Part shown: in pieces, positions 27,259 through 36,160 of the stretch
How the letters are laid out: the number at the start of each line of letters is the position of its first letter
Numbering within the stretch: position 1 is the first letter of the stretch
Assembly (NCBI GenBank): GCA_948473335.1
Contig: CAOKXF010000001.1
Location: forward strand, 1-64,000
From: an uncultured Clostridium sp.
GTDB taxonomy: Bacteria; Bacillota; Clostridia; TANB77; CAG-508
Direction of reading: 5' to 3'
DNA: 64,000 bases
The notes under the pieces: model-generated
Databases searched by the model: none
Told to the model about the DNA's origin: nothing
Seen by the model: only the letters and a program-made list of their open reading frames with translations
Translations under genes and position numbers: made by a program

Positions 27259-27313
27259 TAAAAGGATAAAAAACGAAATAGCAAAGAAGTAAAAAAGGAG
27301 AAGAGGATTTAAA

Positions 27314-28312
27314 ATGTCTATAATAGAAGTAAAAGATTTAGAAAAGACATATAAAATAATAGAAAAAGAAGAAGGATTAATAGGATATTTCAAAAACTTA
27401 ATAAAACCAAAATATCAAGAATATAAGGCAGTAAAAGGCATTAATTTCAATATAGAAGAGGGAGAATTAGTAGGATATATAGGAGAAAATGGAGCAGGAA
27501 AATCAACAACAATAAAAATGCTAACAGGACTATTAACACCAACATCTGGAAGAGTAGTAGTAAAAGGAATAGTACCAAATGAAAAAAGAATAGAAAATAA
27601 CAAAAATATTGGAGCAGTATTCGGACAAAAGACACAGCTATGGTGGGATTTACCAGTAATAGAGTCATTTAGGCTAATCAAGAAAATGTATAAAATACCA
27701 GAAAACGAATATAGGAAAAACCTAAAAAAGTTCACAGAAATATTAGAATTAGAGGATTTATTAGAAAAACAAGTAAAAAATTTAAGTTTAGGTCAGAAAA
27801 TGAGATGTGAAATAGCTGCAACATTCATACATAACCCACAAATAGTATATTTAGATGAACCAACAATAGGACTAGACGTATTAGTCAAAGAAAACATCAG
27901 AAAATTTATAAAAGACATAAATAAAGAGAAAAAAACAACAGTAATACTAACAACACATGACTTAAAAGATATAGAAGATGTATGTGATAGAATAATACTA
28001 TTAGATAAAGGGCAAATCATATATGATGGAGAAAAGCAGAAATTCAAAGATACTTATGGAGAAAACACGATAGCAGAGATTATAATAAAAGAAAAAAGTA
28101 TGAATATATCAGAAAATCTAAAAATTGATAATGCAGAAATATTAGAAGAAAGAGAAGACAAATTAAAAATTAAATTTAGTCATAAAGAAACAACAATAAT
28201 GAGAATAATAGAACAAATATCAAAATATGGAAATATAGAAGATATACATATGAAAGAGGCAGAATTAGAAGATATATTAAAAGAAATATACAAAGGAGTA
28301 CATAAATGTTAA
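27314..28312 (+). CDS. ABC-2 exporter ATP-binding subunit
   Basis: 332 residues. It energises export with the two membrane proteins that follow. Walker A is GENGAGKSTT; the signature is LSLGQKMRCEIAA; Walker B is VYLDEPTIGLD; the switch histidine is TTHD. The C-terminal ~90 residues form an accessory domain like that of NatA/YhaQ-type ATPases. The stop overlaps the next gene's start by 7 bp. Family members export drugs, lipids or sodium; the substrate is not inferable. Confidence 0.9.
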   Translation: MSIIEVKDLEKTYKIIEKEEGLIGYFKNLIKPKYQEYKAVKGINFNIEEGELVGYIGENGAGKSTTIKMLTGLLTPTSGRVVVKGIVPNEKRIENNKNIGAVFGQKTQLWWDLPVIESFRLIKKMYKIPENEYRKNLKKFTEILELEDLLEKQVKNLSLGQKMRCEIAATFIHNPQIVYLDEPTIGLDVLVKENIRKFIKDINKEKKTTVILTTHDLKDIEDVCDRIILLDKGQIIYDGEKQKFKDTYGENTIAEIIIKEKSMNISENLKIDNAEILEEREDKLKIKFSHKETTIMRIIEQISKYGNIEDIHMKEAELEDILKEIYKGVHKC

Positions 28313-29097
28313 AAAGTATGTTAGCATTAGCAAAAATGCAAATAAAACAATATACAATATACAAATCGAATTTTTATCTTTTTACATTAAATAGAATAGT
28401 AGAAGTAATAGTATATATATTTGTATGGCAAGCAATATATAACCAAACAGGAAATGCAGGAGGATTTACAATTGAACAAATGGTTACATATTATATACTA
28501 GTATTTTCAGTAAGTTCATTAGTAGCTTGGGGAGTAGACGAAGATATGGCACGTTCAATAAGAAAAGGAAGGATTGGTAAGGAATTATTAAATCCATTAA
28601 CATATTTTCAATATTACTTTGGAATCAACTTAGGAGAGATGGCATTTGCCTTAATCATAGGAACAGCAACGTTAATAATATGTAGTATATTTTGGAGTAT
28701 AACATTACCAGTAAGTATATTACATTTCGTTTTGTTTATAGTTTTAATAATAATTGGAATACCAATAACTTTTTTTATACAAATGATAGTAGGGACATGT
28801 GGATTTTACACAAATTCAATTTGGGGAATGCAAGTATTAAAAAAAGCGGTAATATCAATTTTATCAGGTGTAATAGCACCAATAACATTATTTCCAATAT
28901 GGTTTCAAAATTTATCAAAAATATTACCATTTAAAGAATTAATATATACACCGATAGAGATATGGTTAGGAAACATGTCTACAAATGAGATAATATTTAT
29001 AATTATAAAACAAGTAATATGGGTAATTATATTATATGTTATAGCAAAAGTATTTTTCGACCATGCTGTAAAAAAAATAACAATAAATGGAGGATAA
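28306..29097 (+). CDS. ABC-2 family permease, first of a pair
   Basis: 263 residues with six predicted membrane segments. The N-terminus (LALAKMQIKQYTIYKSNFYLFTL) resembles the ABC2_membrane_6 family, which typically occurs as two adjacent permeases with one ATPase. It starts inside the end of the ATPase gene, which implies coupled translation. No soluble domain is seen. Confidence 0.85.
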   Translation: MLKSMLALAKMQIKQYTIYKSNFYLFTLNRIVEVIVYIFVWQAIYNQTGNAGGFTIEQMVTYYILVFSVSSLVAWGVDEDMARSIRKGRIGKELLNPLTYFQYYFGINLGEMAFALIIGTATLIICSIFWSITLPVSILHFVLFIVLIIIGIPITFFIQMIVGTCGFYTNSIWGMQVLKKAVISILSGVIAPITLFPIWFQNLSKILPFKELIYTPIEIWLGNMSTNEIIFIIIKQVIWVIILYVIAKVFFDHAVKKITINGG

Positions 29098-29148
29098 CTC
29101 AAAATAATAGAACAAATGAACAATTAAAAGAAGGGATTAAATTTTATA

Positions 29149-29943
29149 ATGACAAAAGTAATAGATAATATAAAATTATATTTTTCATTTTTAAAAGCAT
29201 CATTAAAAGAAATGTTAATATATAGAATAGACTGCATAGTTGGAAGTATATCACAAATCATTACCCAATTAGTAGAAATAATATTTATATGGATAGTATT
29301 TCAAAATACAGAAAATTTAGTAGGATGGGATTTTAGACAAGTATTGTTGTTGTATGGAATAACTCTAATATCTATTGGAATGTCAAGTTTTTTATTTGAT
29401 GCATTATATGATATAGGACCAAAGTACATAAGAGAAGGAGACTTTGACAAAATAATGTTAAGACCTGTACATCCATTAATATCAATAATAGGATCATCTA
29501 AGGAATTTACAGCAATAGGGTATTTAGTATTAGGAATAGGAATGACAATAATAATGTTAATCAAGCTAGCAATACCAATAACAATATTACTTATAATAAA
29601 AATAATATTTTTCAGTATAGTAGGAGCAATGATAATAGGAGCAATCAATACAATATTTAGTATTGCATCTTTTTGGACATACAGATCAAATGAAGTAATA
29701 TGGTCATTTTATAGAATATATACATTTGCACAATATCCTATAGATATATACAACAAATTCATAAAGGTATTAATAACATTTGTATTACCATTTGCATTTG
29801 TAGCATATTATCCAACAGCAAGTTATTTAAATATAGATAAATATATGATGTATTTATCACCAGTTATAGCAATTATTTTATGGATAATAGCAGTAAAAAT
29901 ATGGAATATGTCATTAAATAAATATAGAAGTACAGGAAATTAA
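29149..29943 (+). CDS. ABC-2 family permease, second of a pair
   Basis: 264 residues and about six membrane segments, with the same overall plan as the preceding gene: an N-terminal LYFSFLKASLKEMLIYRID, a conserved loop DKIMLRPVHPLIS, and a C-terminal IWNMSLNKYRSTGN. Together the three genes should form one exporter with two different permeases. The ribosome site (GAAGGG) is rather distant from the ATG. Confidence 0.85.
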   Translation: MTKVIDNIKLYFSFLKASLKEMLIYRIDCIVGSISQIITQLVEIIFIWIVFQNTENLVGWDFRQVLLLYGITLISIGMSSFLFDALYDIGPKYIREGDFDKIMLRPVHPLISIIGSSKEFTAIGYLVLGIGMTIIMLIKLAIPITILLIIKIIFFSIVGAMIIGAINTIFSIASFWTYRSNEVIWSFYRIYTFAQYPIDIYNKFIKVLITFVLPFAFVAYYPTASYLNIDKYMMYLSPVIAIILWIIAVKIWNMSLNKYRSTGN

Positions 29944-29962
29944 ATAAAAGTATAACTATTAA

Positions 29963-30011
29963 GGCGAAGTTTAAGTTTTAAAATTGAAGAATTAAAAACT
30001 ATAAACTTCGC
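29963..30011. terminator. Long AT-rich hairpin after the exporter operon
   Basis: Arms GCGAAGTTTAAGTTTTAA and the near-complement ending TAAACTTCGC. There is no strong T run, so termination is uncertain. Confidence 0.4.
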
Positions 30012-30082
30012 ATAATTTAGTTCTAAAAAGTACAACCTCAGAATATAAATAAATAGAAACATATAGGAAGGAGAGTTGAACA

Positions 30083-30385
30083 ATGGCAATAGTAGAAGAA
30101 AGAAAAAGTATGAACACAATGAACATTATACAAAATTTAATATTAGAGAATAGAGGTAAGTTAAGTATTTCAGGAGTTAATGATGTATTGAGTTTTGATG
30201 ATCAAGTAGTAATAGTAGAAACAGAATTAGGACTATTAACCATAAAAGGTCAAAACTTAAAAATAAATAAATTAAGTATAGACACATCAGAAGTAATAGT
30301 AGAAGGAGAAATATCAAGTTTAGCATATAGTGAAACAAATCAAGGGAAAAGCTCTGGAAGCCTATTAGGAAAAATATTCAAATAA
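30083..30385 (+). CDS. yabP: YabP-like sporulation protein
   Basis: A 100-residue soluble protein with the YabP/YqfC pattern: NLILENRGKLSISGVNDVLSFDDQVVIVETELGLLTIKGQNL. In Bacillus YabP is needed for spore cortex formation. AAGGAGAG precedes the ATG. It is followed by yabQ and a divIC-like gene, the normal order in endospore formers, which supports the assignment. Confidence 0.88.
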   Translation: MAIVEERKSMNTMNIIQNLILENRGKLSISGVNDVLSFDDQVVIVETELGLLTIKGQNLKINKLSIDTSEVIVEGEISSLAYSETNQGKSSGSLLGKIFK

Positions 30386-30462
30386 AGAGAAAATAGGCAA
30401 ACACTCTATAAGAATTAAGAGAAGTGTAATCCATTAAATTAGAAAAATGATGTGGTGATAAA

Positions 30463-30972
30463 ATGGTTGTAAGTCAAGCAAATTTATTTTTAATATTTAC
30501 ATTAGATGGAATTTTAATAGGTTTATTATTTGATTTATTTAGAATATTACGAAAGAGTTTTAAGACAGCAGATGTTGTTACATATATTGAAGACACTATA
30601 TTTTGGTTATTAACAGGAATAATAATTTTATATTCAATATTTGTATTTAATAATGGAGAAATACGATTATTTATGTTTATAGGAATACTATTAGGTATAG
30701 CATTTTATTTATTATTATTTAGCAAATATGTGATTAAAGTTAGTGTAACAATGATAAATATAGTAAAAAATGTAATAATGTGGGTATATAGTATATTGGC
30801 AATGCCAATAAAATTCATATATAAAATAATTAAAAGACCTATAAAGATAATCGTAGTAAATGTCAATAAGATATTTCAACAATTACATACAAAAAACAAA
30901 AAAATAACAAATGAGAATAAATCTAAAATCAAGTTAAAACTACATAAAATATTTAAAAAAGTAAAAAAATGA
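30463..30972 (+). CDS. yabQ: YabQ-like spore cortex protein
   Basis: A 169-residue membrane protein with about four helices in the first 100 residues (FLIFTLDGILIGLLFDLFRI is characteristic), followed by a basic lysine-rich tail that presumably faces the cytoplasm. YabQ localises to the forespore membrane and is required for cortex synthesis in Bacillus. It lies 77 bp downstream of yabP. Confidence 0.85.
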   Translation: MVVSQANLFLIFTLDGILIGLLFDLFRILRKSFKTADVVTYIEDTIFWLLTGIIILYSIFVFNNGEIRLFMFIGILLGIAFYLLLFSKYVIKVSVTMINIVKNVIMWVYSILAMPIKFIYKIIKRPIKIIVVNVNKIFQQLHTKNKKITNENKSKIKLKLHKIFKKVKK

Positions 30973-31092
30973 AAAATAAAGGAGGAAAAATCACAAAAGA
31001 AGTAGAATAATATATTATGGTGCAATTTAACCATTAAAATTACAAAGTTATAGAACTTTGATATTCAAAAAAATAAAAACGGAGAGATACTT

Positions 31093-31356
31093 ATGAAAAA
31101 AAGAACAAAATTAATTTTTATTGTTTTAATAGTATATGCAACAATAACAATAATAAATCAACAAAAAACATTAAATTCATATAAAACAACACAAGCAGAT
31201 TTAGATGAGCAAATAGAAGAAGCTAAAAATTATCAAGAAGAATTAAATATAAGTAAACAAAATATAAATTCATTAGAATATGTAGAGAAAGTAGCAAGAA
31301 AAAAGTTAAATATGTATTATCCTAATGAAAGAATATATGTAGATAGTAATAAATAA
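31093..31356 (+). CDS. DivIC/FtsL-type septum formation initiator
   Basis: An 87-residue bitopic protein: short basic N-terminus, one helix at residues 8-22, then a coiled coil (LDEQIEEAKNYQEELNISK) and the conserved end EYVEKVARKKLNMYYPNE. It should join the DivIB/FtsL septal complex. The yabP-yabQ-divIC order matches other endospore formers. A terminator follows at once. Confidence 0.85.
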   Translation: MKKRTKLIFIVLIVYATITIINQQKTLNSYKTTQADLDEQIEEAKNYQEELNISKQNINSLEYVEKVARKKLNMYYPNERIYVDSNK

Positions 31357-31378
31357 TCCCAAAAGGATTATTTTTTAT
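31352..31378 (+). terminator. Terminator of the yabP-yabQ-divIC cluster
   Basis: 8-bp stem AATAATCC/GGATTATT with a CAAAA loop and a T run. Confidence 0.8.
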
Positions 31379-31465
31379 TGTATTGAAAAGAACACTGCAA
31401 AACTTTGAAGTTTTGTGATACAAAGTGTAAATAAATATACAATTATACTATGACAAAATAAAATG

Positions 31466-31494
31466 TTGACGAAACATAAAAAATAGTATATTAT
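31466..31494 (+). promoter_or_regulatory. Promoter for the oxygen-defence genes
   Basis: TTGACG (31466-31471), 17-bp spacer, TATTAT (31489-31494). Confidence 0.7.
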
Positions 31495-31548
31495 TTGATA
31501 ACAGACAGCAAAATAAATATATAAATATTAGAGATAGGAGGAAAATAA

Positions 31549-32715
31549 ATGAAGGATACAAATATTTCAGAAGACATACTATATATAGGAGCAGATGATA
31601 AAGGAATAGATTTGTTTGAAAGTCAATATAAAGTACCAAATGGGATATCATATAATTCATATTTAATAAAAGATGAAAAAGTAGCAATAATGGACACTAT
31701 AGATAGAAGAAAAACTGAAGAGTGGCTAGAAAACCTAGAAAAAGCGTTAACAGGGAGAGAACCAGATTATTTAGTAATATCACATTTAGAACCAGACCAT
31801 GCATATAATATTGAAAATATAGCAAAAAGATATCCAAAAATGAAATTAGTAGGAAATGAAAAAACCTTTACATTCATACCACAATTTTTTAATATAGAAA
31901 ATTTAGAAGAAAGAAAAATAACAGTAAAAGAAGGTGATATACTAAATCTAGGAAAACACAAACTACAATTTATTATGGCACCGATGGTACATTGGCCAGA
32001 GGTAATGGTAGAATATGAACAAACAGAAAAAATTTTATTTTCAGCAGATGCATTTGGAAAGTTTGGAACACTAGATACAGAAGAAGAATGGCTTAATGAG
32101 GCAAGAAGATATTATGTTAATATCGTAGGAAAATATGGAATACAAGTACAAGCATTATTAAAAAAAGCTAGTGCTTTAGAAATAAAGACAATATGTCCAT
32201 TGCATGGACCAATATTAAAAGAAAATTTAGGATACTATATTAATAAATATGATATATGGAGTTCATATAAAGAAGAAGAAAAAGGAATATTAATTGCATG
32301 TAGTTCAATATATGGAAATACATTAAAAGCAGTGAAAGATTTAAAAGAAATATTAGAAGAAAAAGGAGTAGGACAAGTAGTATTAGCAGATTTAACAAGA
32401 GATGATATGGCAGAGGCAATGGGAAATGCATTTAAGTATAACAAATTAATAATAGCTTCATCAAGCTACAATTTAGGACTTTTTCCACCAATGGAACATT
32501 TCTTAAATGGACTAAAAGGAAAAAATTATCAAAATAGAAAAATAGGAATTATAGAAAATGGAACATGGGCACCAAGTGCTGGAAAATGTATGAAAGAAAT
32601 AATATCACAAATGAAAAATGTGGAAATAATAGAACCTATGGTAACAATTAAATCTACGTTAAAAGAAGATAGCAAAAAACAATTAATAGAACTAGCAGAC
32701 AATATTTTGAAATAG
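31549..32715 (+). CDS. fprA: FprA-type flavodiiron protein
   Basis: 388 residues. It reduces O2 to water (or NO to N2O) in anaerobes. The N-terminal metallo-beta-lactamase domain has the di-iron ligands HLEPDH (about residue 83), HWPEVMVEY and SADAFGKFG, and CPLHGP. The C-terminal flavodoxin domain begins ACSSIYGNT and has the second FMN-binding stretch SSSYNLGLFPP. No fused rubredoxin is present. It stands 65 bp before a superoxide reductase gene, so the two probably form one reactive-oxygen defence unit. Confidence 0.93.
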   Translation: MKDTNISEDILYIGADDKGIDLFESQYKVPNGISYNSYLIKDEKVAIMDTIDRRKTEEWLENLEKALTGREPDYLVISHLEPDHAYNIENIAKRYPKMKLVGNEKTFTFIPQFFNIENLEERKITVKEGDILNLGKHKLQFIMAPMVHWPEVMVEYEQTEKILFSADAFGKFGTLDTEEEWLNEARRYYVNIVGKYGIQVQALLKKASALEIKTICPLHGPILKENLGYYINKYDIWSSYKEEEKGILIACSSIYGNTLKAVKDLKEILEEKGVGQVVLADLTRDDMAEAMGNAFKYNKLIIASSSYNLGLFPPMEHFLNGLKGKNYQNRKIGIIENGTWAPSAGKCMKEIISQMKNVEIIEPMVTIKSTLKEDSKKQLIELADNILK

Positions 32716-32780
32716 TAAAATATATATGGTTATAGGTAAATCCAATAAAACCTAAATAATTAAAAAGTGAGGAAATGAAA

Positions 32781-33161
32781 ATGAATAGAAAAGTAAAATT
32801 TTATAAATGCTCAGTTTGTGGAGAAATAATAGAATTAATAGATGGAGATATACAACACATAACATGTTGTGGAAAACCTATGGAAGAATTAGTGGCAAAT
32901 GTTGTAGATGCAGCAACAGAAAAACATGTTCCTGTATATGAAAAAGTAGAAGATGAAATTGCAGTAAAAGTTGGAGAGGTAGAACATCCAATGGATAAAG
33001 ATCATTACATTATGTGGGTAGCACAAGTAACAGATAATTGTATAACAAGAAAAACATTATATCCTGAACAATCAACAGAAGTAAGATTTGATTATGTACC
33101 TAATTCAACTTTATATGCATATTGCAATAAGCATGGATTATGGAAAGTAGAAGTAAAATAA
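32781..33161 (+). CDS. Desulfoferrodoxin-type superoxide reductase
   Basis: About 126 residues. It reduces superoxide to hydrogen peroxide. The N-terminal desulforedoxin domain binds Fe(Cys)4 through CSVCG and the CCGKPM pair. The C-terminal SOR centre has EKHVPVYE, GEVEHPMDKDHYI and YCNKHGLWK, giving the four histidines and the cysteine ligand. ATG 32781 stands 8 bp from GAGG; ATG 32775 is too close to it. It lies in an operon with the flavodiiron gene. Confidence 0.93.
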   Translation: MNRKVKFYKCSVCGEIIELIDGDIQHITCCGKPMEELVANVVDAATEKHVPVYEKVEDEIAVKVGEVEHPMDKDHYIMWVAQVTDNCITRKTLYPEQSTEVRFDYVPNSTLYAYCNKHGLWKVEVK

Positions 33162-33217
33162 TATGCATAGCTTCAGAATTAAAGTTTTACCTAAATATTA
33201 TTATAGAAAGTAATTAT

Positions 33218-33892
33218 ATGAAAAGAAATTTAATAATAGATGAAAGAATAAGAAAAGAAGAATATGAGTGTCTAAAAGAATTTTTTAATGTACAGAAATT
33301 ACCATTATCAAAAGATGTATATGATGAAATTTCAGGACATAGTGATATTTTTTACTGCCAATTGAATAATGAAGTAATATGCGCTCCTAATTCAAACATT
33401 AAAAATCAGAATTTTAAAAAGGGATATAGAAAAGTAGAAAAAGAATATCCTAATGATGTTTTGTATAATGCTTGTCAAATAGGAAAATATATTATAGGAA
33501 GCAAGTATACGGATAAGAGTATACCAGTTGATATTCAAGTAAGACAAGGATATACTAAATGTTCAATAGTAGTAACAAGTGAAAAGTCATGTATTACTAC
33601 AGATGAATGGATTGCCAAAAAATTAATTCTATATGGTATAGATGCATTATATATGAGTGAGAATAATATTAATTTATTGGATAGATATAGCAATATATCG
33701 CCTATCAAAGGGTTTATTGGAGGGGCGACTTTGGTTTTTGATAATAAACTTTTCTTATTTGGTGATGTGGATAATCTATCTAATAAGCAGAAGTTTATGA
33801 AACACATTAATAAATATAATCTGGAATTAGTTCATTTTAATGGATTGGATATTTTTGATTATGGTGGTGGTGTAATATATCCCAAAACATGA
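33218..33892 (+). CDS. DUF6873-like protein (guanidino-modifying-enzyme-like fold)
   Basis: About 224 residues from ATG 33218. Repeated segments QGYTKCSIVVTSEKSCITTD and GFIGGATLVFDNKLFLFGDVDNL, and the end DYGGGVIYP, match my memory of the DUF6873 family, annotated with a GME fold like amidinotransferases. The enzymatic role is unknown. The frame is open from 33140, but that start overlaps the superoxide reductase gene and has no ribosome site. Codon use shifts here to T-ending codons. Confidence 0.6.
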   Translation: MKRNLIIDERIRKEEYECLKEFFNVQKLPLSKDVYDEISGHSDIFYCQLNNEVICAPNSNIKNQNFKKGYRKVEKEYPNDVLYNACQIGKYIIGSKYTDKSIPVDIQVRQGYTKCSIVVTSEKSCITTDEWIAKKLILYGIDALYMSENNINLLDRYSNISPIKGFIGGATLVFDNKLFLFGDVDNLSNKQKFMKHINKYNLELVHFNGLDIFDYGGGVIYPKT

Positions 33893-33912
33893 ATAAATTT
33901 TTGTTAAAAGTA

Positions 33913-33941
33913 TTGACAAAAAATATTTTTACATTTATAAT
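33913..33941 (+). promoter_or_regulatory. Consensus promoter of tRNA-Tyr
   Basis: TTGACA (33913-33918), 17-bp spacer, TATAAT (33936-33941); both boxes are perfect. Confidence 0.9.
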
Positions 33942-33974
33942 AGTTTTTGTTGAATAGCTTCAACAAAAATTTTT

Positions 33975-34060
33975 GGGTAGGTGGCCGAGTGGCTAAAGGC
34001 GGCAGACTGTAAATCTGTTCTCATACGAGTACGATGGTTCGAATCCATCCCTGCCCACCA
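33975..34060 (+). tRNA. tRNA-Tyr (anticodon GTA)
   Basis: 86 nt with CCA encoded. Acceptor GGGTAGG pairs with CCTGCCC (one G-U pair). The anticodon loop CTGTAAA carries GTA. There is a long type II variable arm, and the T-loop is TTCGAAT. The decayed accessory island begins immediately downstream, so this tRNA may have been an integration site, though no duplicate of its 3' end is visible. Confidence 0.96.
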
Positions 34061-34066
34061 AATTAT

Positions 34067-34104
34067 AACAACTTACGAACTATAAAGTTTGTAGGTTGTT
34101 TTTT
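34067..34104 (+). terminator. Terminator of tRNA-Tyr
   Basis: AACAACTTACGAAC pairs with GTTTGTAGGTTGTT, followed by Ts. Confidence 0.8.
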
Positions 34105-34155
34105 GTATATAATAAACTAAAAATGTTCTCTTTCTGGAAAGGAGGGCATTTTTTT

Positions 34156-34440
34156 ATGCTTGAATTTGAGATATTACAAGAATTAGAGCCAAATGCTGAA
34201 ATACTAGAAATAATAAAAGATTGTAAATATACAGTTAAAAATGGCAGAATTAAGCATTTAAAAGCTACTAATTTACAATTTATTGAACCAACTGAATATG
34301 TAATTACACATCCATCTACTCTTACTATATTTGAATATAAAGTAAATGAAATTGCAAATAAGAATTTTTACATTAAAGAACATAAACAAAAGTATAACTT
34401 AAAAGAAATTAAACAAATTCTCATAAAATTAAAAATTTAG
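34156..34440 (+). CDS. Uncharacterised small protein
   Basis: About 94 residues beginning MLEFEILQELEPNAEIL, unrecognised. AAAGGAGGG lies 12 bp before ATG 34156, so I prefer it to the open frame starting at 34096, which overlaps the tRNA terminator. The protein is soluble, lysine-rich, and ends IKQILIKLKI. It sits at the edge of the accessory island between tRNA-Tyr and recombinase debris, so it may belong to a former integrated element. Confidence 0.5.
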   Translation: MLEFEILQELEPNAEILEIIKDCKYTVKNGRIKHLKATNLQFIEPTEYVITHPSTLTIFEYKVNEIANKNFYIKEHKQKYNLKEIKQILIKLKI

Positions 34441-34443
34441 CTT

Positions 34444-34580
34444 GCAAAAGTACGTTTTAGCTAGGAAACATATAAGAAAATAAAAAATTTTAAAATTTTT
34501 TAGTAAATTAGGGGTGCGAAAATGCACTTTTATGAGCAAACATATAGAAGAATAAAAATTTTTTAAAGTTTTTTTACAAT
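34444..34580 (+). repeat. Imperfect direct repeat, two copies of about 60 bp
   Basis: Copy 1 (about 34444-34505) and copy 2 (about 34515-34580) share GC(A/G)AAA(A/G)T(A/G)C, then AAACATATA.AA.A.TAAAAA and a T-rich tail. It lies just before recombinase remnants and may be a leftover recombination site or leader duplication. Nothing else is seen in 34441-34633. Confidence 0.5.
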
Positions 34581-34633
34581 TTTGGTATACAAAACCTAAA
34601 AAAATTCACAGGTATAGTAGGAGGTAATATTTT

Positions 34634-34763
34634 ATGAGATGTGGAATTTATGTAAGGGTATCAACAGATGAGCAAAGAGATAATGGTTATTCTATTGATT
34701 CACAGTTACGAATGATAAAAGAATATTGTGAGAAAAATAATTACGATATTGTAAATGTATATA
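34634..34763 (+). pseudogene. Serine recombinase, N-terminal remnant
   Basis: The first ~43 residues of a resolvase/invertase domain (GIYVRVSTDEQ with the catalytic serine, then IDSQLRMIKEYCEKNN) with its own upstream AGGAGG. The frame then runs into unrelated DNA and stops at 34780. The rest of the enzyme is missing, joined directly to a methyltransferase fragment, so this is a deletion scar. Confidence 0.8.
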
Positions 34764-34764
34764 A

Positions 34765-35139
34765 GCTAGTAAATATATAAAGCAAGAAGTTGATTGTATG
34801 AGATTCGATGAATTAGATGATATAAATATTTATGACGGAATATGGGCTTGTTCTTCGATATTGCACATTGAAAAAGAAAATTTATCGAGTATTCTCACAA
34901 AGATGATAAATGCTTTAAAAGTCAATGGAGTAATTTATACATCCTTTAAAATAGGAGAAGGTTATGAAGTAAAAGAAGGTAAATATTATAACTATTTAAC
35001 CAAAGAAGAAATGGAACTTATACTTAATACAATAAGTAAGAGTGTTAAAATGATTGATTACTTTGAAACTCTACCAAGTACAAAAAGAAATGCAAAGGGT
35101 ACAATTTGGGGTAATTTTATAATAAAAAAGTTTGAATAA
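34765..35139 (+). pseudogene. SAM-dependent methyltransferase, C-terminal fragment
   Basis: About 124 residues in one frame: ASKYIKQEVDCMRFDELDD, then YDGIWACSSILHIEKENL, then INALKVNGVIYTSFKIGEG, and a final ETLPSTKRNAKGTIWGNFI. This is the second half of a class I methyltransferase. The SAM-binding motif I is missing, so it cannot be active. Translation could start at ATG 34798 but would give only the non-catalytic part. Fused by deletion to the recombinase remnant. Confidence 0.75.
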
Positions 35140-35189
35140 ATACATTTACAAATTAAGTCATAATTATAAGTAAAATGCATAAGAAAAAT

Positions 35190-35225
35190 AATAGCTTAAC
35201 ACTTGTCATCAAGTATTAAGCTATT
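35190..35225. terminator. Bidirectional terminator hairpin
   Basis: AATAGCTTAACACTTG pairs with CAAGTATTAAGCTATT; it lies between convergent genes. The remaining DNA up to 35374 shows no gene. Confidence 0.7.
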
Positions 35226-35374
35226 TAACTTTTCATCATAGGTTTAAACCTATGGCATTGGCATACCGCCTCAAATATCTATATTTAGTATAGCATTTTC
35301 AAAACGATAAGTCAATCAAAATATAAAAATTTCTTCCTATATTTATACGACTATTATATGCAAAAAAGAGATTA

Positions 35375-35968
35375 TTATTGATTATTTTCTAATTTTTTCA
35401 TTTTATAATGGATTGGTTCAAATATTTGCTCAAATAACTTATTATAAATTCTATCAAAGAATTGACTAGAAGTTTTACCAAGTCTTGAAATGACTCTATT
35501 TTTATCAATATATTTAGCTTCATATAACATAACTACAGTGTTTCTTTGAAATCCATCATTAGTTGTTCCAACTTCAAATTCTGGATAAATATTACCACAT
35601 TTATCTTTTCTTGGTGTACCACTTGAGCAAGGAACTATAAATATTTTTGTAGCAGTTTCTTTTATAACAATAGCAGGATGAATATATGCAAATTCTCTAT
35701 CATAGTTATTCCAACCTAAATCTACCAAAAGAATTTCACCTAAACTATATTTAGTAAAGTTATTTTGCTGTGATGCTGATAAATGTTTTTCATTTGATTC
35801 TATCCATAAAGCAATTTCATAGGCAGATTGTTCAGTTAGCTTAAATTCATAGTTTTTTAATGATGTAAAGAATTCTTTTTTTAGCTTTTCGTCTTGCATA
35901 AACTTTATATTTTTAAATTTTAAATCATTTCTCTTTATGAGATTTATAATATTTTTATTTATATCCAT
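35375..35968 (-). CDS. PemK/MazF-like toxin with N-terminal extension
   Basis: 197 residues. The C-terminal ~120 residues resemble PemK/MazF endoribonucleases: YSLGEILLVDLGWN, then HPAIVIKETATKIFIVPCSSGTPRKD, then RNTVVMLYEAKYIDKNRVISRLG. The N-terminal ~80 residues are helical and might act as a built-in antitoxin or targeting segment; no separate antitoxin gene is adjacent. The ribosome site (AGGAAGTG) is unusually far from the ATG. It is the only complete minus-strand gene of the island. Confidence 0.75.
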   Translation of the reverse strand: MDINKNIINLIKRNDLKFKNIKFMQDEKLKKEFFTSLKNYEFKLTEQSAYEIALWIESNEKHLSASQQNNFTKYSLGEILLVDLGWNNYDREFAYIHPAIVIKETATKIFIVPCSSGTPRKDKCGNIYPEFEVGTTNDGFQRNTVVMLYEAKYIDKNRVISRLGKTSSQFFDRIYNKLFEQIFEPIHYKMKKLENNQ

Positions 35969-36096
35969 GTGTATTTATCACTTCCTATCCTTTACAAATT
36001 ATATAGCGTTTATAAGTAAAAGTCAATATATTTCAGAACAAAAGTTTGCAAAGAACCAATTAAAAATTGTCATAAAGTTTTTGTCATATTAAAAGA

Positions 36097-36125
36097 TTGA
36101 AAAAGACGGTTTATATTGATATAAT
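36097..36125 (+). promoter_or_regulatory. Promoter for the DUF5677-like fusion gene
   Basis: TTGAAA (36097-36102), 17-bp spacer, TATAAT (36120-36125), 35 bp before the ATG at 36161. Confidence 0.7.
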
Positions 36126-36160
36126 GTAAAATATTAAATAATAGTTAGTAGGAGAATAAG

